From Candidatus Gastranaerophilales bacterium (lineage in GTDB: Bacteria > Cyanobacteriota > Vampirovibrionia > Gastranaerophilales > Gastranaerophilaceae), in assembly GCA_944323875.1 (NCBI GenBank), contig CALUUH010000004.1, forward strand, positions 46,705 through 110,704: a DNA stretch of 64,000 nucleotides, written 5' to 3'. Both the position numbers and the translations under genes were made by a program. Numbering within the stretch: position 1 is the first letter of the stretch; every line of letters starts with the position of its first letter. Positions 16,582-25,259 of the stretch are shown piece by piece. The notes under the pieces were generated by a model. That model saw only the letters and a list, made by a program, of their open reading frames with translations. It searched no databases and was not told the DNA's origin.

Positions 16582-17112
16582 ATGAGTGTTCAACCAGTAA
16601 ATATACCTGTTAATAAAATTTCGGTTTCTCCATATATGGAGTACAATACAAATATGCCACATATATATTCATTAACGAACTTATCGTCTTATCGTCCTAA
16701 CGTCTTAGCGTCTTCTACAACAAACTACTGTTCCTTTAATCAGCCGAAGGTGGATTACTTTGTAAAGCAAAAGGAACAGGCTTTGTCTTATTTAACTGAC
16801 ATTTTGCAGCACTCCAATAATGAGGCACAGATAACAGAAACATTATATATAGTAGACAGAATGATAGAAAACGGCACAAAAGGCGTTGATAAGATGTATC
16901 CGGTGCTTTCACGCTTTAATAATACTAATTCACCGTTTATTCAGACATTTTTAGCCGGAATATACAGAAAAATACAGGTTCCTGACGCGTTCGGGCCGCT
17001 TGTCGCCATGTTAATTCGTAATTCTGTTAACCCGCCGCAAACAAATTTTGATCCGAATGAAGAAGTCGGAGGAGCAATACTGGCGTACCTTTCAGACCGT
17101 TTTAGACATTGA
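16582..17112 (+). CDS. Hypothetical protein, HEAT-like, 176 aa
   Basis: A soluble protein with helical hairpin-like stretches (AQITETLYIVDRMIENGTKG, FIQTFLAGIYRKIQVPDAFG) reminiscent of the small HEAT-like protein at 1800; no named family. Residues about 33-45 (SSYRPNVLASS) are encoded by a period-8 tandem repeat. The first 50 residues are therefore probably a disordered, non-conserved tail. The SD is weak. It stands alone between the riboswitch operon and the sigma-28-type promoter at 17161. Confidence 0.65.
   Translation: MSVQPVNIPVNKISVSPYMEYNTNMPHIYSLTNLSSYRPNVLASSTTNYCSFNQPKVDYFVKQKEQALSYLTDILQHSNNEAQITETLYIVDRMIENGTKGVDKMYPVLSRFNNTNSPFIQTFLAGIYRKIQVPDAFGPLVAMLIRNSVNPPQTNFDPNEEVGGAILAYLSDRFRH
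16680..16715. repeat. Period-8 repeat inside a coding region
   Basis: TTATCGTC TTATCGTC CTAACGTC TTAGCGTC: four units translated in the 16582 gene. They are the reverse complement of the repeat at 16502-16539, 140 nt upstream. Confidence 0.75.
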
Positions 17113-17160
17113 TGAAAAAAGTCAATTGTAACAATTTCGTAACATGATTAAAGACATGTT

Positions 17161-17188
17161 TAAAGTTTTCAAAAACATGTGCCGACAT
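17161..17188 (+). promoter_or_regulatory. Sigma-28 (FliA-type) promoter
   Basis: TAAAGTTT (17161-17168) and GCCGACAT (17181-17188) with a 12-nt gap. The enterobacterial sigma-28 consensus is TAAAGTTT-N11-GCCGATAA. It lies 42 nt upstream of the start at 17231, and a FliA-type sigma factor is encoded at 35696. Confidence 0.75.
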
Positions 17189-17230
17189 GAAAAATACGAG
17201 TTACAAAACAAATGAAAGGAAGACAGAATT

Positions 17231-18268
17231 ATGGGAATGGCAGCATCACAAGCAAGATTTTTAGGCTTGACAGCAAGGAAGACCAATCTTGAATATGAAG
17301 GCCAACAGATTAACCAACAAAGAACATCTTTGTCTAACCAATCAGCAAACTACTACAATGATTTGTTAGGTATGTCTGTTCCGACCCCTCCTTCTGTCGA
17401 CAACTATACAAAAACAGTTTACTCATTCGAGGACGGTGCATTAACCAACACAATCACAAGTATGATAGCAAAAAATGATGGTTCTTATACCGTAAGTTAC
17501 TTGAGACAATGGGTGGATGATTTCTCCGCAGTATCAGCTGCAACAAGTATCATTACAAGAACAGGAGGTAATTACTTTATCGGCTCTAATCAATTAAGAG
17601 TTATGACCGGTAATACTCCGACTGATGCTGAAATTAAGGCAGATCCTTATTTGACAGAATTAGAGCAAGATGGACAACTTGCAGGTCTGGTTGCAGAAGA
17701 AAAAGAATTTATTACACTGTTAAATAACAAGTATAACGGTGGTGATCAAGATGGCGAATGGTATGTTCGTTACGTACAAGATACCACAACCGGTGAATGG
17801 ACTCCATACTTCTATAAAGAAGAAGATGTAGCCGGAGCAACATATAGTAACACCGGAGCATCATTGTCTAACATCCCTTGTTATACAATCGGCAGTGAAC
17901 AAAAACAGGAAGAAGTTAAAGCTGTTGACAACTGTAAAGTTGAAAAAGATTCTACAGGACGTTACATAAGCATATCAATTCCGGATGCTAACGGTCAACT
18001 GATTACTTATTCACTGACAACAAATACAACTACTGATCAGGCCGCTTATGAAGATGCTATGAACCAGTACGAATATGAAAAATATCAATATGATCAGGCA
18101 ATTGACGAAATCAACGCTAAAATTGAAATCGTTCAGGCTGAAGACAAAAACTTAGAATTGAGATTGAAACAACTCGATACTGAACAAGATGCAATCCAAA
18201 CAGAAATGGATTCTGTATCAAAAGTTATCGAAAAGAACGTTGAATCTACATTCAAAACCTTCGGTTAA
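17231..18268 (+). CDS. MGMAASQARFL-family protein, likely flagellum-associated or exported
   Basis: A 345-aa protein opening MGMAASQARFLGLTARKTN, an N-terminus I have seen in uncharacterised Gastranaerophilales proteins. No signal peptide. The ends are helical: residues 1-45, and a C-terminal coiled coil of about 70 residues (KYQYDQAIDEINAKIEIVQA...). The centre is polar and Thr/Gly/Tyr-rich. Helical ends around a variable centre, plus a near-consensus sigma-28 promoter, are features of flagellar axial or secreted proteins; that role is inferred. SD GAAAGGAAG precedes the ATG. Confidence 0.78.
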   Translation: MGMAASQARFLGLTARKTNLEYEGQQINQQRTSLSNQSANYYNDLLGMSVPTPPSVDNYTKTVYSFEDGALTNTITSMIAKNDGSYTVSYLRQWVDDFSAVSAATSIITRTGGNYFIGSNQLRVMTGNTPTDAEIKADPYLTELEQDGQLAGLVAEEKEFITLLNNKYNGGDQDGEWYVRYVQDTTTGEWTPYFYKEEDVAGATYSNTGASLSNIPCYTIGSEQKQEEVKAVDNCKVEKDSTGRYISISIPDANGQLITYSLTTNTTTDQAAYEDAMNQYEYEKYQYDQAIDEINAKIEIVQAEDKNLELRLKQLDTEQDAIQTEMDSVSKVIEKNVESTFKTFG

Positions 18269-18345
18269 TACACAAAAGCTGCTCTGATACATAGGAATGA
18301 TATATTCTGACGATTGTGTCAGAGAGGCAATCGGGGGTGAAATGA

Positions 18346-18365
18346 AACGGTAAAATTTTACCGTT
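18346..18365. repeat. Perfect 20-bp palindrome
   Basis: AACGGTAAAATTTTACCGTT, 78 nt after the 17231 gene. It could be a weak terminator or an operator; no T tract follows. Confidence 0.5.
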
Positions 18366-18461
18366 ATCAAAAAGTTAAACACTGAATTACACGAGTACAT
18401 AAATGTACAAATGTAAGACAACAATTTCCTTTCCCTTTTTCCTTTTTCCTATTGATTTTCC

Positions 18462-18490
18462 AACGACCAGCTTACGCTAGTCGTTTTTTT
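18462..18490 (+). terminator. Intrinsic terminator
   Basis: AACGAC-C-AGC-TTAC-GCT-A-GTCGTT stem-loop followed by TTTTTTT; it ends plus-strand transcription from the 17231 gene. Confidence 0.75.
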
Positions 18491-18503
18491 TAAGCAAAGA
18501 AAA

Positions 18504-18528
18504 GCGGTAATACATCTTGTATTACCGC
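18504..18528 (-). terminator. Intrinsic terminator of pckA
   Basis: Perfect 11-bp stem GCGGTAATACA/TGTATTACCGC with loop TCT, 22 nt after the pckA stop, with TTTTCTTT beyond it on the minus strand. Confidence 0.8.
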
Positions 18529-18550
18529 GTTGGATATTAAAGTATTTATT

Positions 18551-20212
18551 TTATACACCTGCTAAAGCTGTTGCTTCTTTTACTACAGCTTGCAAAGCTT
18601 CTATTGCATCCGCAGGTAATTTGTCAATACCAGCTTTTTCAACTTCTCTTGATTTAACAAATTCAATTCTGTCGTTCATACGTGCAACGAATTGTTTTGC
18701 ATAATCTTTGTTAGAGAAGGATGCGTCAAAGCCGTCGATATCCATAATTTCAATATCTGAGAAGTTTTCCCATTTATGGAATTTAGCTGTACCTTCAACA
18801 ATAGCTTCAATAATACCTAATGTATGAGCCGGTTTTACTTTTGTACCCATAAATTCACCGGTATTGAGAATATAGCAGTCAACACCGTCAGCGATTAATT
18901 GTTTAAATCTTGTGTAATCCACTTCAAGAGGATAAACTCTGAACGGGTTAGCATAAGGTTCAACAACGAGGGCATTCGGGTCAACACCGGCTGCAAGCCT
19001 TTCTGCAGAAGTACGTTTTGTTGCAAGAGTTGCGCCCATTGCAGCACCTAATGCAGCTCCTGAAAGTTTTAATACAGGAGGAATTGTAGGGTCTTTCATC
19101 AACCAGAATATAGCGTTAATCGGCTGGTCAATTCTGTCAACTCTGTTTGGAGACCAGAGTTTTGATTTAACAGCACGGCCGTTTCCGTTTCTGATATCTT
19201 CAGTAACGGAAACAACTTTACCGTCAGCCAATTGAATAGCACCGGCGTTTTGTTGAGTTAAAATGTATTTATTGTCTTCACATCCAATCGGATAGTCTGC
19301 TGTTTTGTCAAAGTAAGCAGGTTCAAGAGCGATTGTATATTTGTCATGAACATTGATAACAAATGCATCGTCGTGAAGAACAGTGATATTATATTTATTG
19401 TTGTGTTTTGCGTGTGTAATTGTTGATTTACCGGAGCCTGACAAACCAAATACCGCAACCTGGAATGATTTACCGTTATCAAGATTGTAACGTTTCATAC
19501 CGCCGTGGCATGATGCATATCCGTTACGTGCTGCACAACCCCATGCAAGGGTTAATGTTCCTTTTTTGTGTTCACCAAAGTATCTCATACCTAAAATTGC
19601 AGCACAGTTGTGTTCCGGATCAAAGAATGTTAAACCGTATGGGAAATCCGGGTGTGACCAGTCAGGATCTGAAAATACATAGATATCTCCGTCCGGTAAT
19701 TCTCTTGAATTTGCGTACATATTTGCGTAAGTTTCATTTATGTACTGGAAGTTCAACATCCATGAATACATGATGTTTTCAAAGCCTTCCGGAATCATCA
19801 GGTGAGCTTTTACCATAAAATCTTCTTCAAGACCTACAACAACTTCGGTTTTGTACATCAATTTGTCACGTGTCTGATAAATTGCTTCACGGATAATCGG
19901 TAACAGGTATTTCAAATCGCAGTTAGGTTCGCCGACGATTTTTCTTGCGGCAGCACAACGGCCGACAACTGTTCCGTCATTGAATAACAATTGATTTGCG
20001 CCCTGAGGCAGACCGATTTTTTCAGGTTTATAAACAGGCATTCCTGTTAATTCAATTGTTCCCGGGCTGTTTTTAGCGAGTTTGTAAGCTTCTGATACGG
20101 ATTTTACTTCCTCGACATTGTTTCCGAAGAAAGGTGCTGTAATTGTTGCACGTGCTGCTGACATCAGCTTTTTCAATTCTTCGGAGTTCGTAAAAAATTC
20201 TTTTGTTGCCAT
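18551..20212 (-). CDS. pckA: Phosphoenolpyruvate carboxykinase (ATP)
   Basis: Interconverts oxaloacetate + ATP and PEP + CO2 + ADP, in gluconeogenesis or, in fermenters, in the carboxylating direction. The 553-aa protein has the ATP-type P-loop GLSGSGKST (residues 256-264) and the metal-binding kinase-2 motif VLHDDAFVI. GCAARNGYASCHGG precedes the P-loop. SD AAGGAG lies before the ATG. It is a single-gene unit with its own terminator, and a TTAGTATA inverted repeat upstream (20269-20288) is a candidate operator. With ppdK at 45658 it makes up a PEP-pyruvate-oxaloacetate node. Confidence 0.95.
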   Translation of the reverse strand: MATKEFFTNSEELKKLMSAARATITAPFFGNNVEEVKSVSEAYKLAKNSPGTIELTGMPVYKPEKIGLPQGANQLLFNDGTVVGRCAAARKIVGEPNCDLKYLLPIIREAIYQTRDKLMYKTEVVVGLEEDFMVKAHLMIPEGFENIMYSWMLNFQYINETYANMYANSRELPDGDIYVFSDPDWSHPDFPYGLTFFDPEHNCAAILGMRYFGEHKKGTLTLAWGCAARNGYASCHGGMKRYNLDNGKSFQVAVFGLSGSGKSTITHAKHNNKYNITVLHDDAFVINVHDKYTIALEPAYFDKTADYPIGCEDNKYILTQQNAGAIQLADGKVVSVTEDIRNGNGRAVKSKLWSPNRVDRIDQPINAIFWLMKDPTIPPVLKLSGAALGAAMGATLATKRTSAERLAAGVDPNALVVEPYANPFRVYPLEVDYTRFKQLIADGVDCYILNTGEFMGTKVKPAHTLGIIEAIVEGTAKFHKWENFSDIEIMDIDGFDASFSNKDYAKQFVARMNDRIEFVKSREVEKAGIDKLPADAIEALQAVVKEATALAGV

Positions 20213-20268
20213 AACTTTTCTCCTTATCTAATGACAAATAAAAATTGTCTACACTAAATAAACTTATA

Positions 20269-20288
20269 TTAGTATACGCATATACTAA
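20269..20288. promoter_or_regulatory. Inverted repeat upstream of pckA
   Basis: TTAGTATA-CGCA-TATACTAA, perfect 8-bp arms, 57 nt upstream of the pckA start. Operator role is inferred from position and symmetry. Confidence 0.45.
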
Positions 20289-20332
20289 CATAAATAAACA
20301 AAGTCTACAAGTAATAAAAAAGTTAAATAGAA

Positions 20333-20938
20333 TTAAGCCTGTTTATCAAGTTTCTTTTCTGCAGGTTTTTCTAAGCCTAAAAATTTTAAGGCCGGATGAA
20401 TTGTGGCATGACTTATTTGCGGCGCCAGTATTGCGAGTCCCAATATTGAACCTGTAAAGCTGCCTGTTTCAATTGCACCTTTTATCCAGTCATAAGTTTG
20501 CGGATGTTCTGTCGTTTTCAGATGCTCTCTCAACTCTGGCGTAAATTTGTTCTCGGAATGGTCTTTGCTGAGTGAAGCAAGCCTGTTTTGCATTTTTTTA
20601 TGCGCAAGTTTGTAATAATCAAGGTATTCGTTTGCGTTTTTAAACTGGTTAATTTCCGGTCTTACAGTGCCGAGATATTTTTTAGCCATTTTGAAAGTAC
20701 CGTGCTTAAATACAGGTACGATTATTGTCGCAAAGACAAGAAGGCAGGTTGCCTGATACAAAAATTCTTTTGCTGCTGCATATTTTTTTGTGTCATCAGA
20801 AATTTTATTGTCAACGAGAATAGCGCCCGGACGTCCTATGGCTTTCAGGGTGGTTTCTGATATCATCTGGCTGCTTGTATTTGTTGCCATGGCTGTTAAG
20901 GCATTTGAGGTTAGTGCTTTTGTTATTGCTGTAATCAT
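20333..20938 (-). CDS. Hypothetical membrane protein, 201 aa (paralogue of next gene)
   Basis: No named family. It contains TTLKAIGRPGAILVDNK, then DDTKKYAAAKEFLYQATCLLVFATIIV, a helix running into a membrane segment (about residues 58-78). A second hydrophobic stretch (GSILGLAILAPQI) lies near residue 165. The order 'K-x-I-x-RP ... D ... KKY-A-x-RE/KEF ... membrane segment' is shared with the neighbouring 20935 gene, so the two arose by duplication. Their ATGA-type 4-nt overlap implies translational coupling, with this gene second. Function unknown. Confidence 0.72.
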   Translation of the reverse strand: MITAITKALTSNALTAMATNTSSQMISETTLKAIGRPGAILVDNKISDDTKKYAAAKEFLYQATCLLVFATIIVPVFKHGTFKMAKKYLGTVRPEINQFKNANEYLDYYKLAHKKMQNRLASLSKDHSENKFTPELREHLKTTEHPQTYDWIKGAIETGSFTGSILGLAILAPQISHATIHPALKFLGLEKPAEKKLDKQA

Positions 20939-21522
20939 ACGCCGCCTACTTTCATGCCATGAGACCCTAAGAATGAATTTATACTGGGCCTTTGAATCGG
21001 TTTTATTTGCTGTACGGGATTAGCCGGAGGAATTTTAGGTAAATCAGGATTTTTTGGAGGTTTGATAATTTCATCTACTATAGGTTTTATTGCAACAGAA
21101 CAAACAGAAGGAATTACCAGAAGTGCTGCTGTACAAACACCCAAAAATCTTAAATTGTTGGCAATTTTTTTAGTGACTTCCGGTGACTGCTTTATTTTTT
21201 CCAGATCAATTATATCGCCTGTTTTTTCCGCAAGCTTTTTGGCTTTTTTAATATTTACGGAATCCTGTACATTTCTTAGAATTTTAGCCCCAAATCCGGC
21301 AAGTTCACCGCAGATAAAATAAACAGGAATTGCAACAGCTTCCGTGATGCCTTCTCTTAATGCCGTATATTTTTTTGTTTCCGGTTTTTCTGTCTTATCC
21401 ATCATGGTGAATGTAGGACGACAAATTCCCTTAACCGTCGCAATAGCCATTACGGTATGCGTAGCTTTAAGGTTTTTTGCTATATATTCAAAAGTTTTAA
21501 CTAATCGTTCCTGATAAGCCAT
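20935..21522 (-). CDS. Hypothetical membrane protein, 195 aa (paralogue)
   Basis: First gene of a two-gene unit. It contains VKGICRPTFTMMDKTEKPET and KKYTALREGITEAVAIPVYF, aligning with the downstream paralogue. Hydrophobic segments are AVAIPVYFICGELAGFG (about residues 78-95) and LGVCTAALLVIPSVCSVAI (about 127-147), followed by a proline-rich tail (PPKNPDLPKIPPANP). No signal peptide or catalytic motif is visible. The proline tail suggests an extended or protein-binding end. Confidence 0.72.
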   Translation of the reverse strand: MAYQERLVKTFEYIAKNLKATHTVMAIATVKGICRPTFTMMDKTEKPETKKYTALREGITEAVAIPVYFICGELAGFGAKILRNVQDSVNIKKAKKLAEKTGDIIDLEKIKQSPEVTKKIANNLRFLGVCTAALLVIPSVCSVAIKPIVDEIIKPPKNPDLPKIPPANPVQQIKPIQRPSINSFLGSHGMKVGGV

Positions 21523-21712
21523 GATTTTTACCTAGCCTTATAAAAGATGAACAAAAAAAAATTTGCCATTTATCAGAATAAAACGAAAGTTTTTTAAATT
21601 CAATAATTTGTGGTACTATTTATCTATACAGCAGGAAGTTTGTTTAAAATGAAAAATAAAAAATGAACTTTTTATAAAGGAGTTTCGTTGTATATGTACA
21701 AGAGGTTAAACT

Positions 21713-22057
21713 ATGAACAAGAAATGTACTAAATATGAAGGCTTATTCATTTTTGCAGACGAAAAGACATTTGAAAAACATTTGAGCGAATGTCCGGATT
21801 GTCAGGCAGAACATGAAAAAATGCAAAACATTTCTAAACTGTTGCAAGAAGTTAAACCTGTGTTTGTACAAAGACGTAAACGAACCGCGCAGTTAAAAAT
21901 TGCCTGTGCAATATGCGCAATGTTGTTAAGCGGTACGGTTATGGGTCTTGTGAATTTTAACACTGACATCTCTGATACGATAAAATACGGTAGTGTATTG
22001 TGTGCTGAGGATCTGGGACTGCCGGTTGATTCATACGGACTTATATTGGTGGAATAA
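21713..22057 (+). CDS. Zinc-finger anti-sigma factor with one membrane segment
   Basis: A 114-aa protein with the anti-sigma zinc-finger core FEKHLSECPDC (His-x3-Cys-x2-Cys, about residues 22-32), a membrane segment near residues 62-82 (IACAICAMLLSGTVMGL) and a short outer tail. Such proteins hold an ECF sigma factor at the membrane until a signal releases it. It overlaps the sigma gene by one base (TAATG), an unusual order with the anti-sigma gene first. The CpxP-like gene after the sigma suggests an envelope or metal stress signal. Confidence 0.85.
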   Translation: MNKKCTKYEGLFIFADEKTFEKHLSECPDCQAEHEKMQNISKLLQEVKPVFVQRRKRTAQLKIACAICAMLLSGTVMGLVNFNTDISDTIKYGSVLCAEDLGLPVDSYGLILVE

Positions 22058-22554
22058 TGGATTTTAACAAACTTGTAAAACAGAATAGAGCAAATGTGAG
22101 AGGTATTATCCGGCTTATTACAAAAGAGGATAATGAAGATCTTGAACAAGAAGTGTATTTGAAGGTCTGGAAAAATTCCGACAAATACAAAGAGCAAGGT
22201 TCTTTTAAAAGCTGGATTAATACAGTCGCAAAAAATATCTCCAAAGATTATCTTAAATCCGCATACCGTAAACGACAGGATTTGTCTGACAGTGATGAGA
22301 ACACACTCGTTACAATAAAAGACAAGAAAGATAATCCGGAAATAAAACTCTTGAAAAATGAAAGACAAAAAACAATACTTGCCGCAGTGAATGCCCTGAG
22401 ACCAAAATTCAGAGAAGTTGTCTTGATGTGTGAAATATACGGTTACTCATACGAAAGCTGTGCAAGTAAACTAAAATGTCCGGTTGGAACAGTGAAATCA
22501 AGACTATATAACGCCAAAAAAGAATTGGCTGAAACCTTAAAAGATTTGTTGTAA
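22057..22554 (+). CDS. ECF-type RNA polymerase sigma factor
   Basis: A 165-aa sigma-70 family protein with the ECF two-domain layout. Region 2 contains EDLEQEVYLKVWKNSDKYKE and FKSWINTVAKNISKDYLKS. Region 4 contains LRPKFREVVLMCEIYGYSYE then CPVGTVKSRLYNAKKEL. It is translationally coupled to the anti-sigma gene and followed 27 nt later by a CpxP/Spy-like periplasmic gene. It probably directs its own operon in response to envelope stress; the target promoter is not identified here. Confidence 0.93.
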   Translation: MDFNKLVKQNRANVRGIIRLITKEDNEDLEQEVYLKVWKNSDKYKEQGSFKSWINTVAKNISKDYLKSAYRKRQDLSDSDENTLVTIKDKKDNPEIKLLKNERQKTILAAVNALRPKFREVVLMCEIYGYSYESCASKLKCPVGTVKSRLYNAKKELAETLKDLL

Positions 22555-22580
22555 CTTTTGAAAATGAAAGGAAAAACTTT

Positions 22581-23186
22581 ATGATGAAAAAGACTCTTAT
22601 TTTAGCAAGTTTACTGGCATTAACAATGTCAACTTCAGCAGTATTGGCTCAAGATGCGGTAAATACTACCAAAGCAGAACCTGCCGTAAAACAAGAATGT
22701 CCTCAAAAACCTGAGTGTGACAAACAAAAAAGACCTGAAAGCGAATTTGAAAAACGCTTGAAACTGACTGATGAACAAAAACAGCAGGCAAAAGAAAATC
22801 GCATGAAAGCACGTAAAGAAATGGAACCGCTAAAACGACAAATCAGATTAAAACATGAAGAAATTGAAGCAGTTAAACGTTCCAGAATGTCTGTTGAAGC
22901 TCAAGCAGAAAAAATAACTGCTTTGAAATCAGAAATACGTGATTTGAAAAAACAAATCCATGATATACAATTGAAAAATATGAAAGATTTTGAAGCACTT
23001 CTGACAGAAAAACAATTGAAAGAGCTTAACAAAATCAAAAAAGAAGGACGTAAAAAATTTGAAAAAGAGTTTAAAAAACAACACAAAAATAAACCGTGTG
23101 ATTTTAAACCGGGTTACGGCCCGAAACATCCTGTAGGCCCTGGCCCGCAAGTACCTCCTCCTCCTCAACCTCCGGTTGAAGAATAA
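22581..23186 (+). CDS. CpxP/Spy-like periplasmic protein
   Basis: A 201-aa exported protein: signal peptide about residues 1-23 (cleavage near VLAQ), then a Cys/Pro-rich linker (QECPQKPECDKQ). A long charged helical region starts with FEKRLKLTDEQKQQAKENR, the LTxxQ-type motif of CpxP/Spy/ZraP proteins, and a Pro-rich tail follows. Relatives act as periplasmic chaperones or metal sensors. It is third in the anti-sigma/sigma operon and is ended by a strong terminator. SD GAAAGGAAAA precedes the ATG. A role as stress sensor or effector of the ECF pair is inferred. Confidence 0.82.
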   Translation: MMKKTLILASLLALTMSTSAVLAQDAVNTTKAEPAVKQECPQKPECDKQKRPESEFEKRLKLTDEQKQQAKENRMKARKEMEPLKRQIRLKHEEIEAVKRSRMSVEAQAEKITALKSEIRDLKKQIHDIQLKNMKDFEALLTEKQLKELNKIKKEGRKKFEKEFKKQHKNKPCDFKPGYGPKHPVGPGPQVPPPPQPPVEE

Positions 23187-23197
23187 TTACTTTCGCA

Positions 23198-23226
23198 AAG
23201 CGCCGATAAATCATCGGCGCTTTTTT
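23198..23226 (+). terminator. Intrinsic terminator of the ECF operon
   Basis: Perfect 10-bp stem AAGCGCCGAT/ATCGGCGCTT followed by TTTTTT. Confidence 0.92.
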
Positions 23227-23230
23227 ATTG

Positions 23231-23236
23231 TATAAT
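23231..23236 (+). promoter_or_regulatory. -10 box of a likely leaderless hydE promoter
   Basis: TATAAT exactly 6 nt before the hydE ATG, immediately after the terminator T tract; there is no SD. The transcript would start at or next to the ATG. Confidence 0.55.
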
Positions 23237-23242
23237 TCCGGT

Positions 23243-24271
23243 ATGAAAAAAATAATTTTAAAAGCGGAAAATACTCATTCATTAAATAAAGAAGAAATTG
23301 TCGATTTACTGGCAAATGGTGAAATAAATGAGGATTTGTTCCAGACTGCTGACAGAGTTCGAAAAAAATATGTGGGAGATGAAGTTCATCTGCGTGCACT
23401 TATTGAATTTTCCAATATTTGTAAAAGAAATTGTTTTTATTGCGGACTCCGTGCAGGTAATAAAAATGTCGAGCGCTACCGCCTTACACCTGAGCAGATT
23501 GTAGAAACCGCCCAAATGGCCGCTGCACAAGGGTACAAGACAGTTGTACTCCAAAGCGGCGAGGACGCCTATTTTACAGCAGAAAAACTTGCTGAAATAA
23601 TAAAACAAATTAAAAAAACTGATGTTGCTGTGACTTTAGGTGTTGGTGAAGTGACTTATGAGGAATATAAGATTTTAAAAGAGGCAGGAGCAGACCGATT
23701 TTTACTCAGAATAGAAACGACAGATACAAATTTATACAAAAAACTGCACCCCGGTATGAGTTTGGAAAATCGAAAAAGTTGTTTGTATAATTTAAAAAAA
23801 CTCGGTTTTGAAACCGGCACAGGATGTCTTGTCGGGCTTCCTGAACAGACTTTTGAGTCGCTGGCCGATGATATTTTGTTTTTTAAAGAATTGAATGCCG
23901 ATATGATAGGCATAGGCCCCTTCATACCGCATAAAGATACACCGTTAGGCAAAGACAAAGCAGGTGATTTTATACTTGCGCTAAAAGTCATGGCTATTAC
24001 AAGACTTCTTTTGCCTTATATAAATATTCCGGCAACAACTGCAATGGAAACGCTTGTTAAAAACGGCCGCAATATTGCCTTGCAAAGCGGGGCTAATGTT
24101 GTTATGCCGAATGTAACCGCGTTTGACTTTCGCAAAAAATACGAGATTTATCCTGATAAAGTTTCGGTAGATTATTCCACTCTATTGGATAATCTGAACT
24201 CTATCGGAAGAACAGTAAGCAAAAGCAGAGGGGACAGTAAAAACAGGAGGGAAAGATATGATAGCCAATAA
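23243..24271 (+). CDS. hydE: [FeFe]-hydrogenase maturase HydE (radical SAM)
   Basis: HydE is a radical SAM enzyme that helps build the dithiomethylamine-bridged H-cluster of [FeFe]-hydrogenase. The cluster motif is CKRNCFYC (CxxxCxxC) after LRALIEFSN. The family signature [15 protein letters not shown] is present, as are [12 protein letters not shown] and TATTAMETL. Length 342 aa is normal. It has no SD and a TATAAT 6 nt upstream. cysK overlaps its 3' end, so they form an operon, plausibly linking cysteine and sulfur supply to cluster assembly. hydF, hydG and the hydrogenase are not in the window. PylB is a related alternative, but the FIPHKDTPL motif favours HydE. Confidence 0.9.
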   Translation: MKKIILKAENTHSLNKEEIVDLLANGEINEDLFQTADRVRKKYVGDEVHLRALIEFSNICKRNCFYCGLRAGNKNVERYRLTPEQIVETAQMAAAQGYKTVVLQSGEDAYFTAEKLAEIIKQIKKTDVAVTLGVGEVTYEEYKILKEAGADRFLLRIETTDTNLYKKLHPGMSLENRKSCLYNLKKLGFETGTGCLVGLPEQTFESLADDILFFKELNADMIGIGPFIPHKDTPLGKDKAGDFILALKVMAITRLLLPYINIPATTAMETLVKNGRNIALQSGANVVMPNVTAFDFRKKYEIYPDKVSVDYSTLLDNLNSIGRTVSKSRGDSKNRRERYDSQ

Positions 24272-25175
24272 TATGTTGGGATTGATCGGCAACACGCCAA
24301 TGGTCAGAATAAATAAAATAAATGAAGGCAGGGCAAATATTTTTGCAAAACTTGAATATTTTAATCCGGCGGGCTCAGTAAAAGACCGTCCGGCGTTGTA
24401 TATGCTTGAGCAGGCCGAAAAAAGAGGGCTGATAAATAAAGACACTGTTATTATTGAACCCACAAGCGGAAATACCGGCATCGGCCTTGCTTTTGCCTGT
24501 GCTATAAAAGGCTACAGAATGATTTTAACAATGCCTGAAAGCATGAGTCTTGAAAGACGCTTACTTTTAAAAGGTTATGGCGCTGAACTTATTTTGACAG
24601 AGGCTGCAAAGGGTATGCAAGGCGCTGTTGAAAAAGCCGAAGAATTGCATAACGAAATAAAAAATTCCTTTATACCGCAGCAGTTCAGCAATCCGGATAA
24701 TCCAGAAAGCCACTATTTTTCAACAGCAGAAGAAATATGGCAGGATATGGAAGAAAAAGTTGATATTCTGGTCGCCGGCGTCGGAACAGGCGGAACACTT
24801 TGCGGATGTGCAAAAAGATTAAAAGAATTAAATCCACAATTAAAAGCAATTGCGATTGAACCGGCATCAAGTCAGGTTTTAGCGGGAAAACAGGCCGGCA
24901 TGCACAAAATTCAAGGCATTGGAGCAAATTTTATACCTGAAAACTTTGATAAAAATCTGGCAGACGAAATTTTTCCTGTAAAAGATGAAGATGCTATTTC
25001 AACAGCCCGTAATCTTGCTTTCAAAGAAGGTATACTTGCAGGAATTTCCGGCGGTGCTGCGATGTTTGCAGCTCTGAAAATTTCAAAACGCTCAGAAAAC
25101 ACCGGTAAAAATATTGTTGTAATTCTGCCGGATAATGGTGAACGTTACCTTTCCAGCGAATTATTTAACAATTAA
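24258..25175 (+). CDS. cysK: Cysteine synthase (O-acetylserine sulfhydrylase)
   Basis: PLP-dependent enzyme making cysteine from O-acetylserine and sulfide. The 305-aa protein has [10 protein letters not shown] at the start, the PLP lysine in [11 protein letters not shown] (K near residue 44), [21 protein letters not shown] for phosphate binding, and GISGGAA near the C-terminus. SD GGAGGG lies inside the end of hydE, which it overlaps by 14 nt. CysK and CysM are hard to separate by eye. Confidence 0.93.
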   Translation: MIANNMLGLIGNTPMVRINKINEGRANIFAKLEYFNPAGSVKDRPALYMLEQAEKRGLINKDTVIIEPTSGNTGIGLAFACAIKGYRMILTMPESMSLERRLLLKGYGAELILTEAAKGMQGAVEKAEELHNEIKNSFIPQQFSNPDNPESHYFSTAEEIWQDMEEKVDILVAGVGTGGTLCGCAKRLKELNPQLKAIAIEPASSQVLAGKQAGMHKIQGIGANFIPENFDKNLADEIFPVKDEDAISTARNLAFKEGILAGISGGAAMFAALKISKRSENTGKNIVVILPDNGERYLSSELFNN

Positions 25176-25259
25176 AATTTGTAACAAAAACGTATTTCCC
25201 TGAAATTGTGCTTTTTTGTACGCGTTTATTAATATAAGAAGTAAAAGTCAGGAGAGCTT

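Noticed and set aside
16502..16715. Short regular repeats considered as a CRISPR array
   Set aside because: Units are 8 bp with no spacers and no cas genes nearby.
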